DNA of 64,000 nt from the NCBI GenBank assembly GCA_964531385.1, contig CAZHGC010000010.1:17820-81819 (forward strand), written 5' to 3'. The translations under genes and the position numbers were made by a program. The notes beneath the pieces were generated by a model. It made no database searches. It was not told the origin of the DNA and was given only the letters and a program-made list of their open reading frames with translations. Below are positions 17,590 through 26,950 of the stretch, in pieces. This DNA is from MGBC114079 sp964531385 (GTDB lineage Bacteria > Bacillota > Clostridia > Lachnospirales > CAG-274). How positions within the stretch are numbered: position 1 is the stretch's first letter; the number at the start of each line of letters is the position of its first letter.

Positions 17590-19101
17590 TCACTCTCCGC
17601 TATTTTTTGCCAAACCCAAAATATTATATATTTTTTCAATATCAACATTTTGGCGAACCAAATTTGCAAGCAAATCATATTGCATTTTTTTATATTCGCT
17701 GTTGTCAACAACCTCAATTTTTTCTGCTGACAATCCTTTTTTTGCAAAAACAATTTCAACAATTTTCCCGCAAACGTCTTTATTGTCAAAAATCCCATGA
17801 ACATATGTCCCAAAACAATTGTTAACAAAACTCCCCTCAAAAACTTCCGTTGAATTTCTGTAAATCTTCGTCAAATTCTTTTCATTTGTTTCGGTTTTTC
17901 CCATATGAATTTCATACCCTTCAAAGCGAACACCCGAAAGTTCGGCAAAATCACCGGAAATATCACAAAACTCTCCGGAAACCCTAACAGTTGTTTTTTC
18001 TTTTTCAAAAAAAGTAACATTATCAAAAATCCCAATCCCGTCAATTTCTTTTCCGCTTTCAACGTTTGCGTTGTCAATTATTTTTTTGCCCATAATTTGG
18101 AAACCGCCACAAATGCCAAAAACAACCGAACCTCTGCAAACAGCTTGTTTAATTTTTGCCTCAATCCCTCTTTCTCTAAGCCAAATCAAATCATCAACTG
18201 TGTTTTTGCTTCCGGGAATAAAAATAACATCAGCATCATCAAAATCTTCAAGTTTGTCCGAATAAATCAAATCAACTCCGTCAATTCTTTCAAAAGGTGC
18301 AAAATCTGTATAATTTGAAATTCTCGGAAGTTTAACAACAACAAATTTAACAAATGCTGTAAATTTCTTTTTCGAAAAAAGCCTTTCCGAAAGGCTGTCC
18401 TCATCATCAATATCAAGCTTTTTATATGGCAAAACTCCCAAAACGGGAACATCTGTCAAATCTTCAATTTGTTCAAGCCCCGGTTGTAAAATAGTTTTGT
18501 CTCCTCTAAATTTGTTAATAACAAATCCTTTAACTCTTTCCCGCTCGCTTTCCTCCAAAAGCATAACCGTTCCATACAATGATGCAAAAACACCGCCTCT
18601 GTCAATATCCCCAACAATAATAACCGGACAATCCGCAATTTTTGCCATTCCCATATTAACAATATCGTCTTCCTTTAAATTTATTTCTGCAGGGCTCCCC
18701 GCTCCCTCAATAACAATTATATCAAACTCTTCGGAAAGAGCATTAAAAGCTTTTTCAATTTCGGGAATAAGATTTTTTTTATATTTAAAATATTCTTTCG
18801 CCGGCATATTTCCAATTGGTTCTCCATTAACAATAACTTGCGAACCGCTGTCGCTCGTTGGTTTAAGCAAAATAGGATTCATTCTGACATCGGGTGCAAC
18901 ATCACACGCCTCCGCTTGCATAACTTGTGCTCTTCCCATTTCATAACCATCATCGGTAACAAATGAATTTAAAGCCATATTTTGAGATTTAAAAGGAGCA
19001 ACTTTATATCCGTCTTGTTTAAAAACCCTCAAAAGCCCCGCAACAACAACGCTTTTCCCAACATTTGACGCAGTTCCCTGAACCATAATAACTTTAGCCA
19101 C
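17590..19101 (-). CDS. cbiP: Adenosylcobyric acid synthase (glutamine-hydrolysing)
   Basis: Amidates the b, d, e and g side chains using ATP and glutamine. 503 residues: N-terminal ATPase of the dethiobiotin-synthase type with GTASNVGKS (9-17), FKSQNMALNS and the Mg-binding GDIDRGG; C-terminal class I glutamine amidotransferase with nucleophile C331 (FGICGGFQ) and H435 (VHGIFDN). GTG 19101 follows GGGAGGG by 4 bases. Confidence 0.95.
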   Translation of the reverse strand: MAKVIMVQGTASNVGKSVVVAGLLRVFKQDGYKVAPFKSQNMALNSFVTDDGYEMGRAQVMQAEACDVAPDVRMNPILLKPTSDSGSQVIVNGEPIGNMPAKEYFKYKKNLIPEIEKAFNALSEEFDIIVIEGAGSPAEINLKEDDIVNMGMAKIADCPVIIVGDIDRGGVFASLYGTVMLLEESERERVKGFVINKFRGDKTILQPGLEQIEDLTDVPVLGVLPYKKLDIDDEDSLSERLFSKKKFTAFVKFVVVKLPRISNYTDFAPFERIDGVDLIYSDKLEDFDDADVIFIPGSKNTVDDLIWLRERGIEAKIKQAVCRGSVVFGICGGFQIMGKKIIDNANVESGKEIDGIGIFDNVTFFEKEKTTVRVSGEFCDISGDFAELSGVRFEGYEIHMGKTETNEKNLTKIYRNSTEVFEGSFVNNCFGTYVHGIFDNKDVCGKIVEIVFAKKGLSAEKIEVVDNSEYKKMQYDLLANLVRQNVDIEKIYNILGLAKNSGE

Positions 19102-19126
19102 AAAATCCCTCCCATTTTGTATAGTA

Positions 19127-20176
19127 TCATTTCAAAATTTCATCAACAGCATTAATAAACATTTCGTTTTGTTCTTTTGTTTTAACCGCAATTCTGATAA
19201 ATCTCTCGTCAAGTCCTCTGAAGTTTTTACAAGTTCTAACCATAAAACCTTTTTCCGCAAGTCGTTCTTCAAAATTTTCAATATAATTTTCAAAAAGTAT
19301 AAAATCAGCACTTCCCGAAAAAACATTAAACCCTCTTTTCCTAAGTTCGTTTTCCAAAAAAAATCGCTGTTGTTTTATATACATAACTGTTTCGTTCAAA
19401 AAACTTTTTTCTTCCAATGCCGCTTCTCCGCATCTTTGGGCAACATACGAAACGTTCCATGGTTGACCAAACATCATAAGTTTATCGCAAATTTTTTTAC
19501 CGCAAATACAATAACCAAGCCTAAGCCCCGCCATAGCAAAAATTTTTGTAAACGCTCTCAAAACAATCACATTATCAAAATTCTTTATATAACCAATGCT
19601 TGAATTATAAACACTTTCATCGGAAAACTCAATAAAACTTTCGTCAATAAAAACATAAATTTCCTTTTCAAAACATTTTTTAATAATTTCTTCAACAATT
19701 TCCTTTTTAACAATTTTCCCCGTCGGATTATTTGGGTTGCATAAATAAATAATATCCAAATCATCTGTAATTTTTTCAAAAATGCTTTCGTCAATCAAAA
19801 AATCATTTTCTTTTTGCAAATAAAAATATTCAACTTTTCCGCCTTTTTTTAAAACAGATTTTTCATATTCGCAAAAAGTCGGAGAAAAAACAAAAGCTTT
19901 TTTAACATCAAGAACATAGGGAATTTTAAAAATAATATCCGCCCCGCCGTTTCCGCAAAATATGTTCTCCTCATCAATATCGTGATATTTTGAAAGAGCA
20001 TTTCGCAAACCTCGGCAAAACGGATCGGGATATTTTTCAATTCCAAAAAAACTGTCAAAAAATGCCTCTTTAACTTTTGGCGGAACACCAAGAGGGTTTA
20101 TGTTTGACGAAAAATCAATCGGCTCTTTTTTATATTTTTCAATATAACTTAAAATGTCCCCGCCATGCTCAAACAC
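19127..20176 (-). CDS. cobD: L-threonine O-3-phosphate decarboxylase (aminopropanol phosphate supply)
   Basis: A PLP enzyme making (R)-1-aminopropan-2-ol O-phosphate, the linker of the nucleotide loop. 349 residues, aspartate-aminotransferase fold I: CNPNNPTG (146-153), DESF (178-181), PLP-binding K211 in RAFTKIFAMAGLRLGY, and C-terminal FIRIAVK. The N-terminus MFEHGGDI is typical of CobD and selects GTG 20176, with TTGGAG about 9 bases upstream. It overlaps the cbiB stop by 8 bases. Confidence 0.92.
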   Translation of the reverse strand: MFEHGGDILSYIEKYKKEPIDFSSNINPLGVPPKVKEAFFDSFFGIEKYPDPFCRGLRNALSKYHDIDEENIFCGNGGADIIFKIPYVLDVKKAFVFSPTFCEYEKSVLKKGGKVEYFYLQKENDFLIDESIFEKITDDLDIIYLCNPNNPTGKIVKKEIVEEIIKKCFEKEIYVFIDESFIEFSDESVYNSSIGYIKNFDNVIVLRAFTKIFAMAGLRLGYCICGKKICDKLMMFGQPWNVSYVAQRCGEAALEEKSFLNETVMYIKQQRFFLENELRKRGFNVFSGSADFILFENYIENFEERLAEKGFMVRTCKNFRGLDERFIRIAVKTKEQNEMFINAVDEILK

Positions 20177-21143
20177 AAAAAACAACTCCAATCAAAATAA
20201 AAATCAAAGAAAAAACAAAAGTCATCAAAAAAGAAGTCAAATACATAATTTTATTTGCCCCAATAATGTCAAAAGGCTGAGGTTTTCTAATTTCATCTCC
20301 GATTTTTTCTTTTTTGTAAAGCTTCGAAAAATAATAACAATCTCCGCCCAAACAAATTTCCAACGCTCCCGCAAAAACCGATTCGCTTTGCCCCGCATTC
20401 GGGCTTTTTGTTTTGTTTCTGTCCCTAAAAAAAATTTTAACACTGTTTTTAAAATTAAATTTAAGCAAAGCAACCGAAACAAGCATAAATAAAGCAGTAA
20501 TTCTTGACGGAATAAAATTAAAAACATCATCGGCTTTTGCCGAAAATCTTCCAAAATACAAATATTTTTCATTTTTATAGCCAACCATAGAATCAAGCGT
20601 ATTAACGGCTTTATAAAAAAATCCCAAAGCCCCTCCTCCAATAAGCATATAAATAAGAGGTGCCGTAACTCCGTCAGATGTGTTTTCCGCAATCGTTTCA
20701 ACCGTTGCCTTAATAATTTCCTCTCGGCTCAAATTCTCTGTGTTTCTTCCAACAACATAAGATAAATATAATCTGCTCTTCTCAATATCATTTTCAACAA
20801 GAGCATCGTAAATTTTCATAGTTTCTTTTTTAAGTGAATTTGCGGCAAAAATTTGAGTACAAAAAACAATTTGAAGAAAAACAAATAACAAAAAATGAAT
20901 TTTATAAGCGATATATAAAATAAAAAAAGGAACAAAAAAAGAAATTCCAACTACGATAAAAAATAAAACACAACCGCCAATAAATTCACTCTTTTTATTT
21001 TTGTAAAATATCTTCCGCAAAATTTTTTCGGTTTTTGATATAATAAAACCAATTCCGCAAATTGGGTGCCATAAAAAATATGGGTCACCAATAACAAAAT
21101 CAAAACAAAATGCACAAAAAACAATAAGTCCAATAATAATCAT
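20169..21143 (-). CDS. cbiB: Adenosylcobinamide-phosphate synthase
   Basis: Joins aminopropanol phosphate to adenosylcobyric acid in the membrane. 324 residues with about five membrane helices. Family signatures: FDFVIGDPYFLWHP at the N-terminus, ETIAENTSDGVTAPLIY (residues about 147-163), KAVNTLDSMVGYKNEKY and SPNAGQSESVFAGAL. The gene is coupled to cobD by overlap and immediately follows the short cobU-like gene. Confidence 0.95.
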   Translation of the reverse strand: MIIIGLIVFCAFCFDFVIGDPYFLWHPICGIGFIISKTEKILRKIFYKNKKSEFIGGCVLFFIVVGISFFVPFFILYIAYKIHFLLFVFLQIVFCTQIFAANSLKKETMKIYDALVENDIEKSRLYLSYVVGRNTENLSREEIIKATVETIAENTSDGVTAPLIYMLIGGGALGFFYKAVNTLDSMVGYKNEKYLYFGRFSAKADDVFNFIPSRITALFMLVSVALLKFNFKNSVKIFFRDRNKTKSPNAGQSESVFAGALEICLGGDCYYFSKLYKKEKIGDEIRKPQPFDIIGANKIMYLTSFLMTFVFSLIFILIGVVFCV

Positions 21144-21520
21144 AGTAATTTTCCTTTAATAACTTTCGGAATGCCCATTGTAACATAAACAACAGTATCG
21201 GCATTTTGGGCAATATAACAGCCAATTCTTCCAACCAGCTCCCGAAAATCTCTCTCTTTTTTCAAAACAGGAACAATTCCAAGTCCAACTTCATCACAAA
21301 CAATAATTTCAAAATTTGTTTTTTCGGTTAAAATTTTTTCCAAATCTGGAACATCATAAAATCGTCTAATCAATTCCTGAAATTCAAAAATAACATCAAA
21401 ATTAAAAATATCCTCAAGTAAAACATCTTTTCCGGAACAAACAGCCTTATTTTTTAAATCAAACTTTTCAAAAACAAAATCTTCTTTTCCGGAAAAACTT
21501 CCTCCTGAAACAAAAATCAT
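21140..21520 (-). CDS. Short CobU-like protein (second cobinamide kinase/guanylyltransferase paralogue)
   Basis: 126 residues, shorter than CobU (about 180). It keeps a P-loop-like GGSFSGKE (6-13) and the late CobU signature DEVGLGIVP (76-84), followed by an RDFRELVGRIG...ADTVVYVTMGIPKVIKG tail. It lacks the RHxxxR segment containing the guanylylated His. ATG 21520 overlaps the upstream cobU stop (ATGA), with GGAGG 5 bases before it. The two proteins look like complementary parts of CobU, so a heteromeric enzyme or a divided kinase/transferase function is possible. That is inference. Confidence 0.75.
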   Translation of the reverse strand: MIFVSGGSFSGKEDFVFEKFDLKNKAVCSGKDVLLEDIFNFDVIFEFQELIRRFYDVPDLEKILTEKTNFEIIVCDEVGLGIVPVLKKERDFRELVGRIGCYIAQNADTVVYVTMGIPKVIKGKLL

Positions 21521-22047
21521 AATTTCCTCCAAATATCCTCGCCTTTTAAAACAACAGGAACAGAAAAAACAGATTGAACAACAACATCGGCTTTTTCCGA
21601 AAGCAAGCAATTAATTTGCCCAATACATTTTTTATAGTTTTCCGTTTCAGAAGAATAAACCTCCCCGTCACAGTCAACAAGATTTGTAATCACAACAAGC
21701 ATTTTACATTTTAACCGCAAATATTCAACACCCTTTAAAATATCCGAAACAGCATTTGCGTTTTGGCACCCAAAAATTTCATTTGCCAAAACATTTGAAA
21801 TACATTCCAAAATAATTCCGTCATAAATTTCATCAATTTCAATTTCGGAAAAATTCTCATAAATTTCAAAAGTGTCAAAACCTTTAAATTTTCGCATATC
21901 TTTATGCCTTTGAATTTTAATATTGCTTTCTTCGCCAAAAGGTTTCATAGTTGCAATATAAAGCTTTTTTTCAAATTTTCGTAATAAAATATTTTCGCCA
22001 AGCTCCGATTTTCCGCAAGCCGCCCCTCCGCAAATAACAACAAGCAT
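21517..22047 (-). CDS. cobU: Adenosylcobinamide kinase/guanylyltransferase, CobU family
   Basis: Phosphorylates adenosylcobinamide and transfers GMP to it in nucleotide-loop assembly. 176 residues: P-loop GGAACGKS (7-14), YIATMKPF, and R47-H48-x3-R52, where the His is guanylylated in characterised CobU. The later EVGxGIVP signature is replaced by LVDCDGEVYSSETENYKK, whereas the next gene has it. The gene starts 12 bases after cobT. cobS, which uses the product, is not in the window. Confidence 0.88.
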   Translation of the reverse strand: MLVVICGGAACGKSELGENILLRKFEKKLYIATMKPFGEESNIKIQRHKDMRKFKGFDTFEIYENFSEIEIDEIYDGIILECISNVLANEIFGCQNANAVSDILKGVEYLRLKCKMLVVITNLVDCDGEVYSSETENYKKCIGQINCLLSEKADVVVQSVFSVPVVLKGEDIWRKL

Positions 22048-22059
22048 AAAATAACTCCT

Positions 22060-23115
22060 TTAAAAAGGTTTATATGGTTCAATATTCGAATTTTCAAAAC
22101 TCTCACCAAAATTAAATATATTAACAGCCATATCATAAAACAAAAACGATAAAACAGCTCCTGTTCCCTCGCCCATTCGCATACCGGCATCAATAACCGC
22201 TTTTTTTCCAAGAACATCGAGAAGCATTTTTCCAACAGGCTCGGCAGACAAATGTGAGGCAAACATATATTCTTTTGTTTTCGGCTCAATCATTGTCGCC
22301 AAAACAGCAGCAACCGAAGAAATAATTCCGTCAATAACAATTGCCGTTTTTGTTGCCGCCGCACCAATATAAAGGCCAACCATAGCACCAATATCATATC
22401 CCCCAAGCTTTGAAAGAACATCGATAGGGTCGTTTTTGTTCGGCTTGTTTTTTTCAATTCCCTTTTTTATAACCTGAATTTTTTTCAAAAGCCCTTTTTC
22501 GGAAAGCCCCGAACCTTTTCCGGTAACATTTTCGGGCTGTTCATCAAGCAAAACAGCCGAAACAGCCGAAGCTGTCGTTGTGTTTCCAATTCCCATTTCA
22601 CCTGTCGCAATAATATTAAATCCTTTTTCTTTAAGAGAAAAAGCCAAATCAATCCCGACATTAATCGCCCTAACAGCATTTTCTCGGCTCATTGCCGGCC
22701 CTTTTGTAAAATCATCTGTTCCATATGCAATTTTACAATTAATTATTTTTTCGCCAAAAACATCACGATAAATGCCAACATCAACGGGAATAACTTCCGC
22801 TCCAACATATTTCGCCATATTGCAAACAACAGTAACACCTTTTGAAAAATTTTCCGCAACTTTCGCTGTAATCTCTTGCTCACTTTGTGCAACTCCTTGC
22901 CCAACAACTCCATTATCTGCACAAAATATAACAACACATTTTTTTGAAATATCAATATCAACGCTTCTTTGAATTCCCGCAAGCCTTGCAACCGAGCTTT
23001 CAATAGCCCCTAAACTTCCAAGGGGCTTCGCCATATTGTTCCATTTATCAAAAACTTTTTTAATGCTTTCTTCATCAAGTTTGTCAATTTTCAAAATTGC
23101 CTCTTCAACAGTCAT
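22060..23115 (-). CDS. cobT: Nicotinate-nucleotide:dimethylbenzimidazole phosphoribosyltransferase
   Basis: Makes alpha-ribazole phosphate or its analogue for the lower ligand. 351 residues: WNNMAKPLGSLGAIE at the N-terminus, FCADNGV, TGEMGIGNTTTASAV and the catalytic-Glu region DAGMRMGEGTGAVLSF near residue 310. ATG 23115 overlaps the cbiA stop (ATGA) with AGAGG upstream. No dimethylbenzimidazole (bza or bluB) genes are in the window, so the native base is undetermined. Confidence 0.95.
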   Translation of the reverse strand: MTVEEAILKIDKLDEESIKKVFDKWNNMAKPLGSLGAIESSVARLAGIQRSVDIDISKKCVVIFCADNGVVGQGVAQSEQEITAKVAENFSKGVTVVCNMAKYVGAEVIPVDVGIYRDVFGEKIINCKIAYGTDDFTKGPAMSRENAVRAINVGIDLAFSLKEKGFNIIATGEMGIGNTTTASAVSAVLLDEQPENVTGKGSGLSEKGLLKKIQVIKKGIEKNKPNKNDPIDVLSKLGGYDIGAMVGLYIGAAATKTAIVIDGIISSVAAVLATMIEPKTKEYMFASHLSAEPVGKMLLDVLGKKAVIDAGMRMGEGTGAVLSFLFYDMAVNIFNFGESFENSNIEPYKPF

Positions 23116-24467
23116 TTCAAAGCCTCTTTCCAATCTTTGCATTTAAGCAAAAATCTTTTTGCAAAATCCAAATTTCCGTAAAAATGCAAATGAGGATAAC
23201 CGCAAAAAACATTTCCAAAAGTATGAATTGTTGTTCTTTCATTTCCGTTTGAAATTTTTTTTGCCAAAAAACAATCCCCCTTGTCACTGCTTTTTGAATA
23301 ATGAAATTCGTGTGCATTAATACTTTCGCCTTTTTTGCACATAACATTGTCCTTTTCGGCAGTAAGCGAAACATAACCAAAATCAACAAGGTTTTTGGTA
23401 AGCTCTGCCTTTCCTTCAATAATTCCAACCATCGGATATTCCTCTTCATTGTTGCAAATCGAACTGTGCAAATACATAAATCCTCCACACTCCGCAAAAA
23501 CAGGCATATTGTTTAAAACTCTTTTTTTAATATCCGAAATAATTTTTTTATTTTGAGAAAGCTCTCGAAGATAAAGTTCGGGATACCCCCCGCCAATATA
23601 AACTCCATTACAATCGCAGGGAAGTTCAAAATCTTCAAGAGGAGAAAAAAACTCAATTTCCGCACCCATTTTTTCAAGAATTTCAAGATTTTCTTCATAA
23701 TAAAAACAAAAAGCATCATCTTTTGCAACTGCAATTTTAACATTTTCGCAAACTTTACCAATCTCAATTTTTTCATATTCAAAATCAGAAGCACCCTTTG
23801 CAATATTAATAAGTTCATCAATATCGATATATTTCTCGCAAAGCTTTGCCAAATTTTCAATTTTGTTTTTCAAATTTAAAATTTCATTCGCCGTAACAAG
23901 CCCCAAATGCCTGCTTTCAACAGAATTTTCGGAACAAAACGGAAGCCCTCCAAGAACCTTAATTGCACAATTTTCCTCAATAATTTTTTTATAATACGAA
24001 ATCATTTTTTCGGAAACATTGTTCAAAATAACCGCCTTAATTCCGTTTTTTTCAAAATTCAAAAATCCGCCAACAAGTGCGGCCAAAGATATTCCCATTC
24101 CCTTAGGATTAACAACAAGAATCGACGGCGTATTCGTCAAATTTCCAATGTGACAAGAAGATGCAAAACTTCCAACCGCACCGTCATAAAACCCCATAAC
24201 GCCCTCAATAACCGAAATATCAAATTTTTCTGAATTTTTTGCAATAATATTTTTAACTCCGTTTTCGCCCGTCAAAAAAACATCTAAATTTGACGAAGAA
24301 ACCCCCGTAACCTTTTTGTGAAACATAGGGTCTATATAATCCGGACCAACTTTATAAGACAAAACTTTCATTCCTCGTTTTGCAAGTGCCGAAAGAACAC
24401 CGCAAACAACCGTTGTTTTTCCGCAACCGCTCCCTGTTCCTCCAATTATAATACGCAAATCACTCAT
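23112..24467 (-). CDS. cbiA: Cobyrinate a,c-diamide synthase
   Basis: Amidates the a and c side chains with glutamine and ATP. 451 residues: P-loop GGTGSGCGKTTV (9-20), KVGPDYIDP, GVMGFYDG; the C-terminal amidotransferase has the nucleophile Cys in FAECGGFMYLH and a distal GYPHLHFYGN. ATG 24467 is preceded by GGAGG and overlaps the cbiET stop by 8 bases. Confidence 0.95.
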   Translation of the reverse strand: MSDLRIIIGGTGSGCGKTTVVCGVLSALAKRGMKVLSYKVGPDYIDPMFHKKVTGVSSSNLDVFLTGENGVKNIIAKNSEKFDISVIEGVMGFYDGAVGSFASSCHIGNLTNTPSILVVNPKGMGISLAALVGGFLNFEKNGIKAVILNNVSEKMISYYKKIIEENCAIKVLGGLPFCSENSVESRHLGLVTANEILNLKNKIENLAKLCEKYIDIDELINIAKGASDFEYEKIEIGKVCENVKIAVAKDDAFCFYYEENLEILEKMGAEIEFFSPLEDFELPCDCNGVYIGGGYPELYLRELSQNKKIISDIKKRVLNNMPVFAECGGFMYLHSSICNNEEEYPMVGIIEGKAELTKNLVDFGYVSLTAEKDNVMCKKGESINAHEFHYSKSSDKGDCFLAKKISNGNERTTIHTFGNVFCGYPHLHFYGNLDFAKRFLLKCKDWKEALK

Positions 24468-25653
24468 AAAATTTTCCTCCGGAAAAAATAAAAATAGGAT
24501 TATTCGCATTCAATAAATTATATTTTCCAACAGCTTTGTTTCTTGAGCAACCAATATTAACAAATTCAAAATTTTCAAACTCAAGATTTTTCATAATCGA
24601 AAAAGTTTCGGAAATCGTTTCAAGTGCAATCGCAGTAACAACAACTCGTATATCAGGATTTAATTCTTTAAGCCTTTGCAAAATCTCCGCCATATTCCCG
24701 TTGCTTCCGCCAATAAACGCAAAATCGGGAACAGGATAATCATCAAAGCAAAAAGGAGCTTCTCCAAACACAGGCAAAACATTAAAACATTTGGTCTTAT
24801 TGATATTTTTTTTCAAAAGCGAAAAAGCCTCTTCTTTTTTTTCAAAGGAATATATAATCCCTTTATATGCTTTTTTTGCCATTTCAAGAGAAACCGAACC
24901 CGTTCCCCCGCCAATATCAAAACCAACTTCAAAAGGCTTTATACAAAGTTTATTAACGCAAATCCAGCGAATTTCTTCTTTTGTCATGGGAACATCGGCT
25001 CTTATAAAATCTTTGTCAAAAAACGGAACATTTTTATCAACAAAATTGTTGTTTTCAAAATAGACAACCGAAAGCGGTTCAAAATCCATATTCAAAAAAT
25101 CCACAACTTTTCCGCAAACAATTCGTTCGTTTTCATAAGATAAATTTTCACCAATCCAAACATCAACATCACCAAGATTAAATTCAACCAAATCACGAAT
25201 AATTTTCGAAACGCTGTTTTCTCCTCCTGTTAAAGCGAAAACTTTTTTGTTATAAACAATTTCACCAACAATTTTGCTTTTTCTTCCGTGAACACTGCAA
25301 AAAGAAACATCATCATAGCTTTTACAAATTTTTGAACAAAAATATTGAACACAACTGATTCCGCAAACAAAATGAACATTTCCAAAAGGCAAAAGCTTTT
25401 CTTTCAAAATCTTTCCCGCACTGAAAAAACCGCTGTCTCCGCTAACAAGCACAGCCGTATTTCCGGAAAACGAAACCGCTTTTTCAAAAAGCTCACCATA
25501 TTTACAAACAACAATATCTTTTTTAAAATTAAAAATCGTTTCCGAAATTCTTTCTGTTGAAACAACAAATTCACATTTTTGAATAATATCAACCGCTTCC
25601 GCCGTCAAAAGTTTTTCGTTTCCCATTCCAACGCCAATAATATAAAAATCCAT
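24460..25653 (-). CDS. cbiET: Fused cobalt-precorrin-7 C5-methyltransferase / C15-methyltransferase (decarboxylating)
   Basis: Methylates C5 and C15 and removes the C12 acetate carboxyl. 397 residues: the CbiE tetrapyrrole methylase domain (about 1-200; FYIIGVGMGNEKLLT, LVSGDSGFFS) followed by the CbiT Rossmann domain (about 210-397; PMTKEEIRWICVNKL, GFDIGGGTGSVSLEMA, FIGGSNGN). The same fusion is known as CobL in the aerobic pathway. It follows hemL by 13 bases. Confidence 0.95.
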   Translation of the reverse strand: MDFYIIGVGMGNEKLLTAEAVDIIQKCEFVVSTERISETIFNFKKDIVVCKYGELFEKAVSFSGNTAVLVSGDSGFFSAGKILKEKLLPFGNVHFVCGISCVQYFCSKICKSYDDVSFCSVHGRKSKIVGEIVYNKKVFALTGGENSVSKIIRDLVEFNLGDVDVWIGENLSYENERIVCGKVVDFLNMDFEPLSVVYFENNNFVDKNVPFFDKDFIRADVPMTKEEIRWICVNKLCIKPFEVGFDIGGGTGSVSLEMAKKAYKGIIYSFEKKEEAFSLLKKNINKTKCFNVLPVFGEAPFCFDDYPVPDFAFIGGSNGNMAEILQRLKELNPDIRVVVTAIALETISETFSIMKNLEFENFEFVNIGCSRNKAVGKYNLLNANNPIFIFSGGKFYE

Positions 25654-25666
25654 TTTGTCACCAACT

Positions 25667-26950
25667 TTAACTCAAACTTTGAACAGATTTTTCAAAAGCG
25701 CCCAAAAACTTAACAAAATCACTGTGTTCGTGTGCAAAGCTAACAAACATAGCCTCAAATTGTGACGGAGCAATATAAATTCCGTTTTCAAGCATATTGC
25801 AAAAATATTTTGAAAAAATTTCAGAGTTGCTTGTAACTGCGGTTTTAAAAGAATTAACTTTTTCTTTTGTGAAAAACACAGATAAAAGCGAACCAATTTG
25901 GTTAACTTGTGCATCAACTTTTGAATTTTTAATAATTTTTCTCATTTCTTCGGCAATAAATTCTGTGTTCATAGAAACCGTTTTCAAAATATCCCTGTTT
26001 TTTTTCAAAACCAAAAGCTGTTCATACCCCGCCGCCATAGCAATAGGATTTCCCGACAGCGTTCCGGCTTGATAAACAGAACCGAGAGGCGAAACACATT
26101 CCATAATTTCACGTTTTCCGCAATATGCCCCAACAGGCATTCCTCCACCAATAATTTTGCCAAAAGTAATAATGTCGGCAGAAACACCGAAATATTCCTG
26201 AGCCCCTCCAAGAGCAATTCTAAACCCTGTAATAACCTCATCAAATATAAGCAAAGCATTATTTTCATCACAAAGCTTTCTAAGTCCTTGCAAAAATCCG
26301 TCATCTGGCAAAACAACTCCCATATTTGCCGCAACAGGCTCAACAATAATACAGGCAATCGAATTTTTATTATTTTCAAATAACTTCTCAACGCTTTCCA
26401 AATCGTTATATTGAGCAACCAACGTTTGCTCCGCAAGCTCTTTTACAACTCCGTCAGAATTCGGTTCGCCTTCCGTCAAAGCTCCCGAACCTGCCTTAAC
26501 AAGCATCGAATCGCTGTGACCATGATAGCACCCCTCAAATTTAATAACTTTGCTTTTTCCCGTAAAACCTCTTGCAAGACGCAAAGCACTCATAACCGCT
26601 TCCGTTCCGCTGTTAACCATTCTAACCATTTCAACATTGGGAACAATTTCGCAAATAAGCTCTGCCATAAGAACTTCCTTTTCCGTTGGAGCTCCAAAGC
26701 TCAAACCGTTTATAACGGAATTTTTAACAGCATCGATAATATCTTTGTGGCAATGCCCCAAAATTATCGGCCCCCACGAATTAACAAAATCGATATATTC
26801 ATTGTCATCAACATCATAAATTTTTGAACCGACAGCTTTTTTTATAAACACAGGATTTCGACCAACGTTTCCAAACGCACGAACAGGGCTGTTAACCCCT
26901 CCCGGCATAACTTTTTTTCCTCTTTCAAATAACTCATCAGATAAACTCAT
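25667..26950 (-). CDS. hemL: Glutamate-1-semialdehyde 2,1-aminomutase
   Basis: Converts glutamate-1-semialdehyde to 5-aminolevulinate with PLP. 427 residues, class III aminotransferase: MPGGVNSPVRAF at the N-terminus, GTEAVMSALRLAR, YHGHSDSMLV, FDEVITGFR and the PLP Lys in ITFGKIIGGGMPVGA near residue 265. ATG 26950 shares one base with the hemB stop (TGATG). Together with hemA it gives the C5 route to tetrapyrroles. Confidence 0.97.
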   Translation of the reverse strand: MSLSDELFERGKKVMPGGVNSPVRAFGNVGRNPVFIKKAVGSKIYDVDDNEYIDFVNSWGPIILGHCHKDIIDAVKNSVINGLSFGAPTEKEVLMAELICEIVPNVEMVRMVNSGTEAVMSALRLARGFTGKSKVIKFEGCYHGHSDSMLVKAGSGALTEGEPNSDGVVKELAEQTLVAQYNDLESVEKLFENNKNSIACIIVEPVAANMGVVLPDDGFLQGLRKLCDENNALLIFDEVITGFRIALGGAQEYFGVSADIITFGKIIGGGMPVGAYCGKREIMECVSPLGSVYQAGTLSGNPIAMAAGYEQLLVLKKNRDILKTVSMNTEFIAEEMRKIIKNSKVDAQVNQIGSLLSVFFTKEKVNSFKTAVTSNSEIFSKYFCNMLENGIYIAPSQFEAMFVSFAHEHSDFVKFLGAFEKSVQSLS

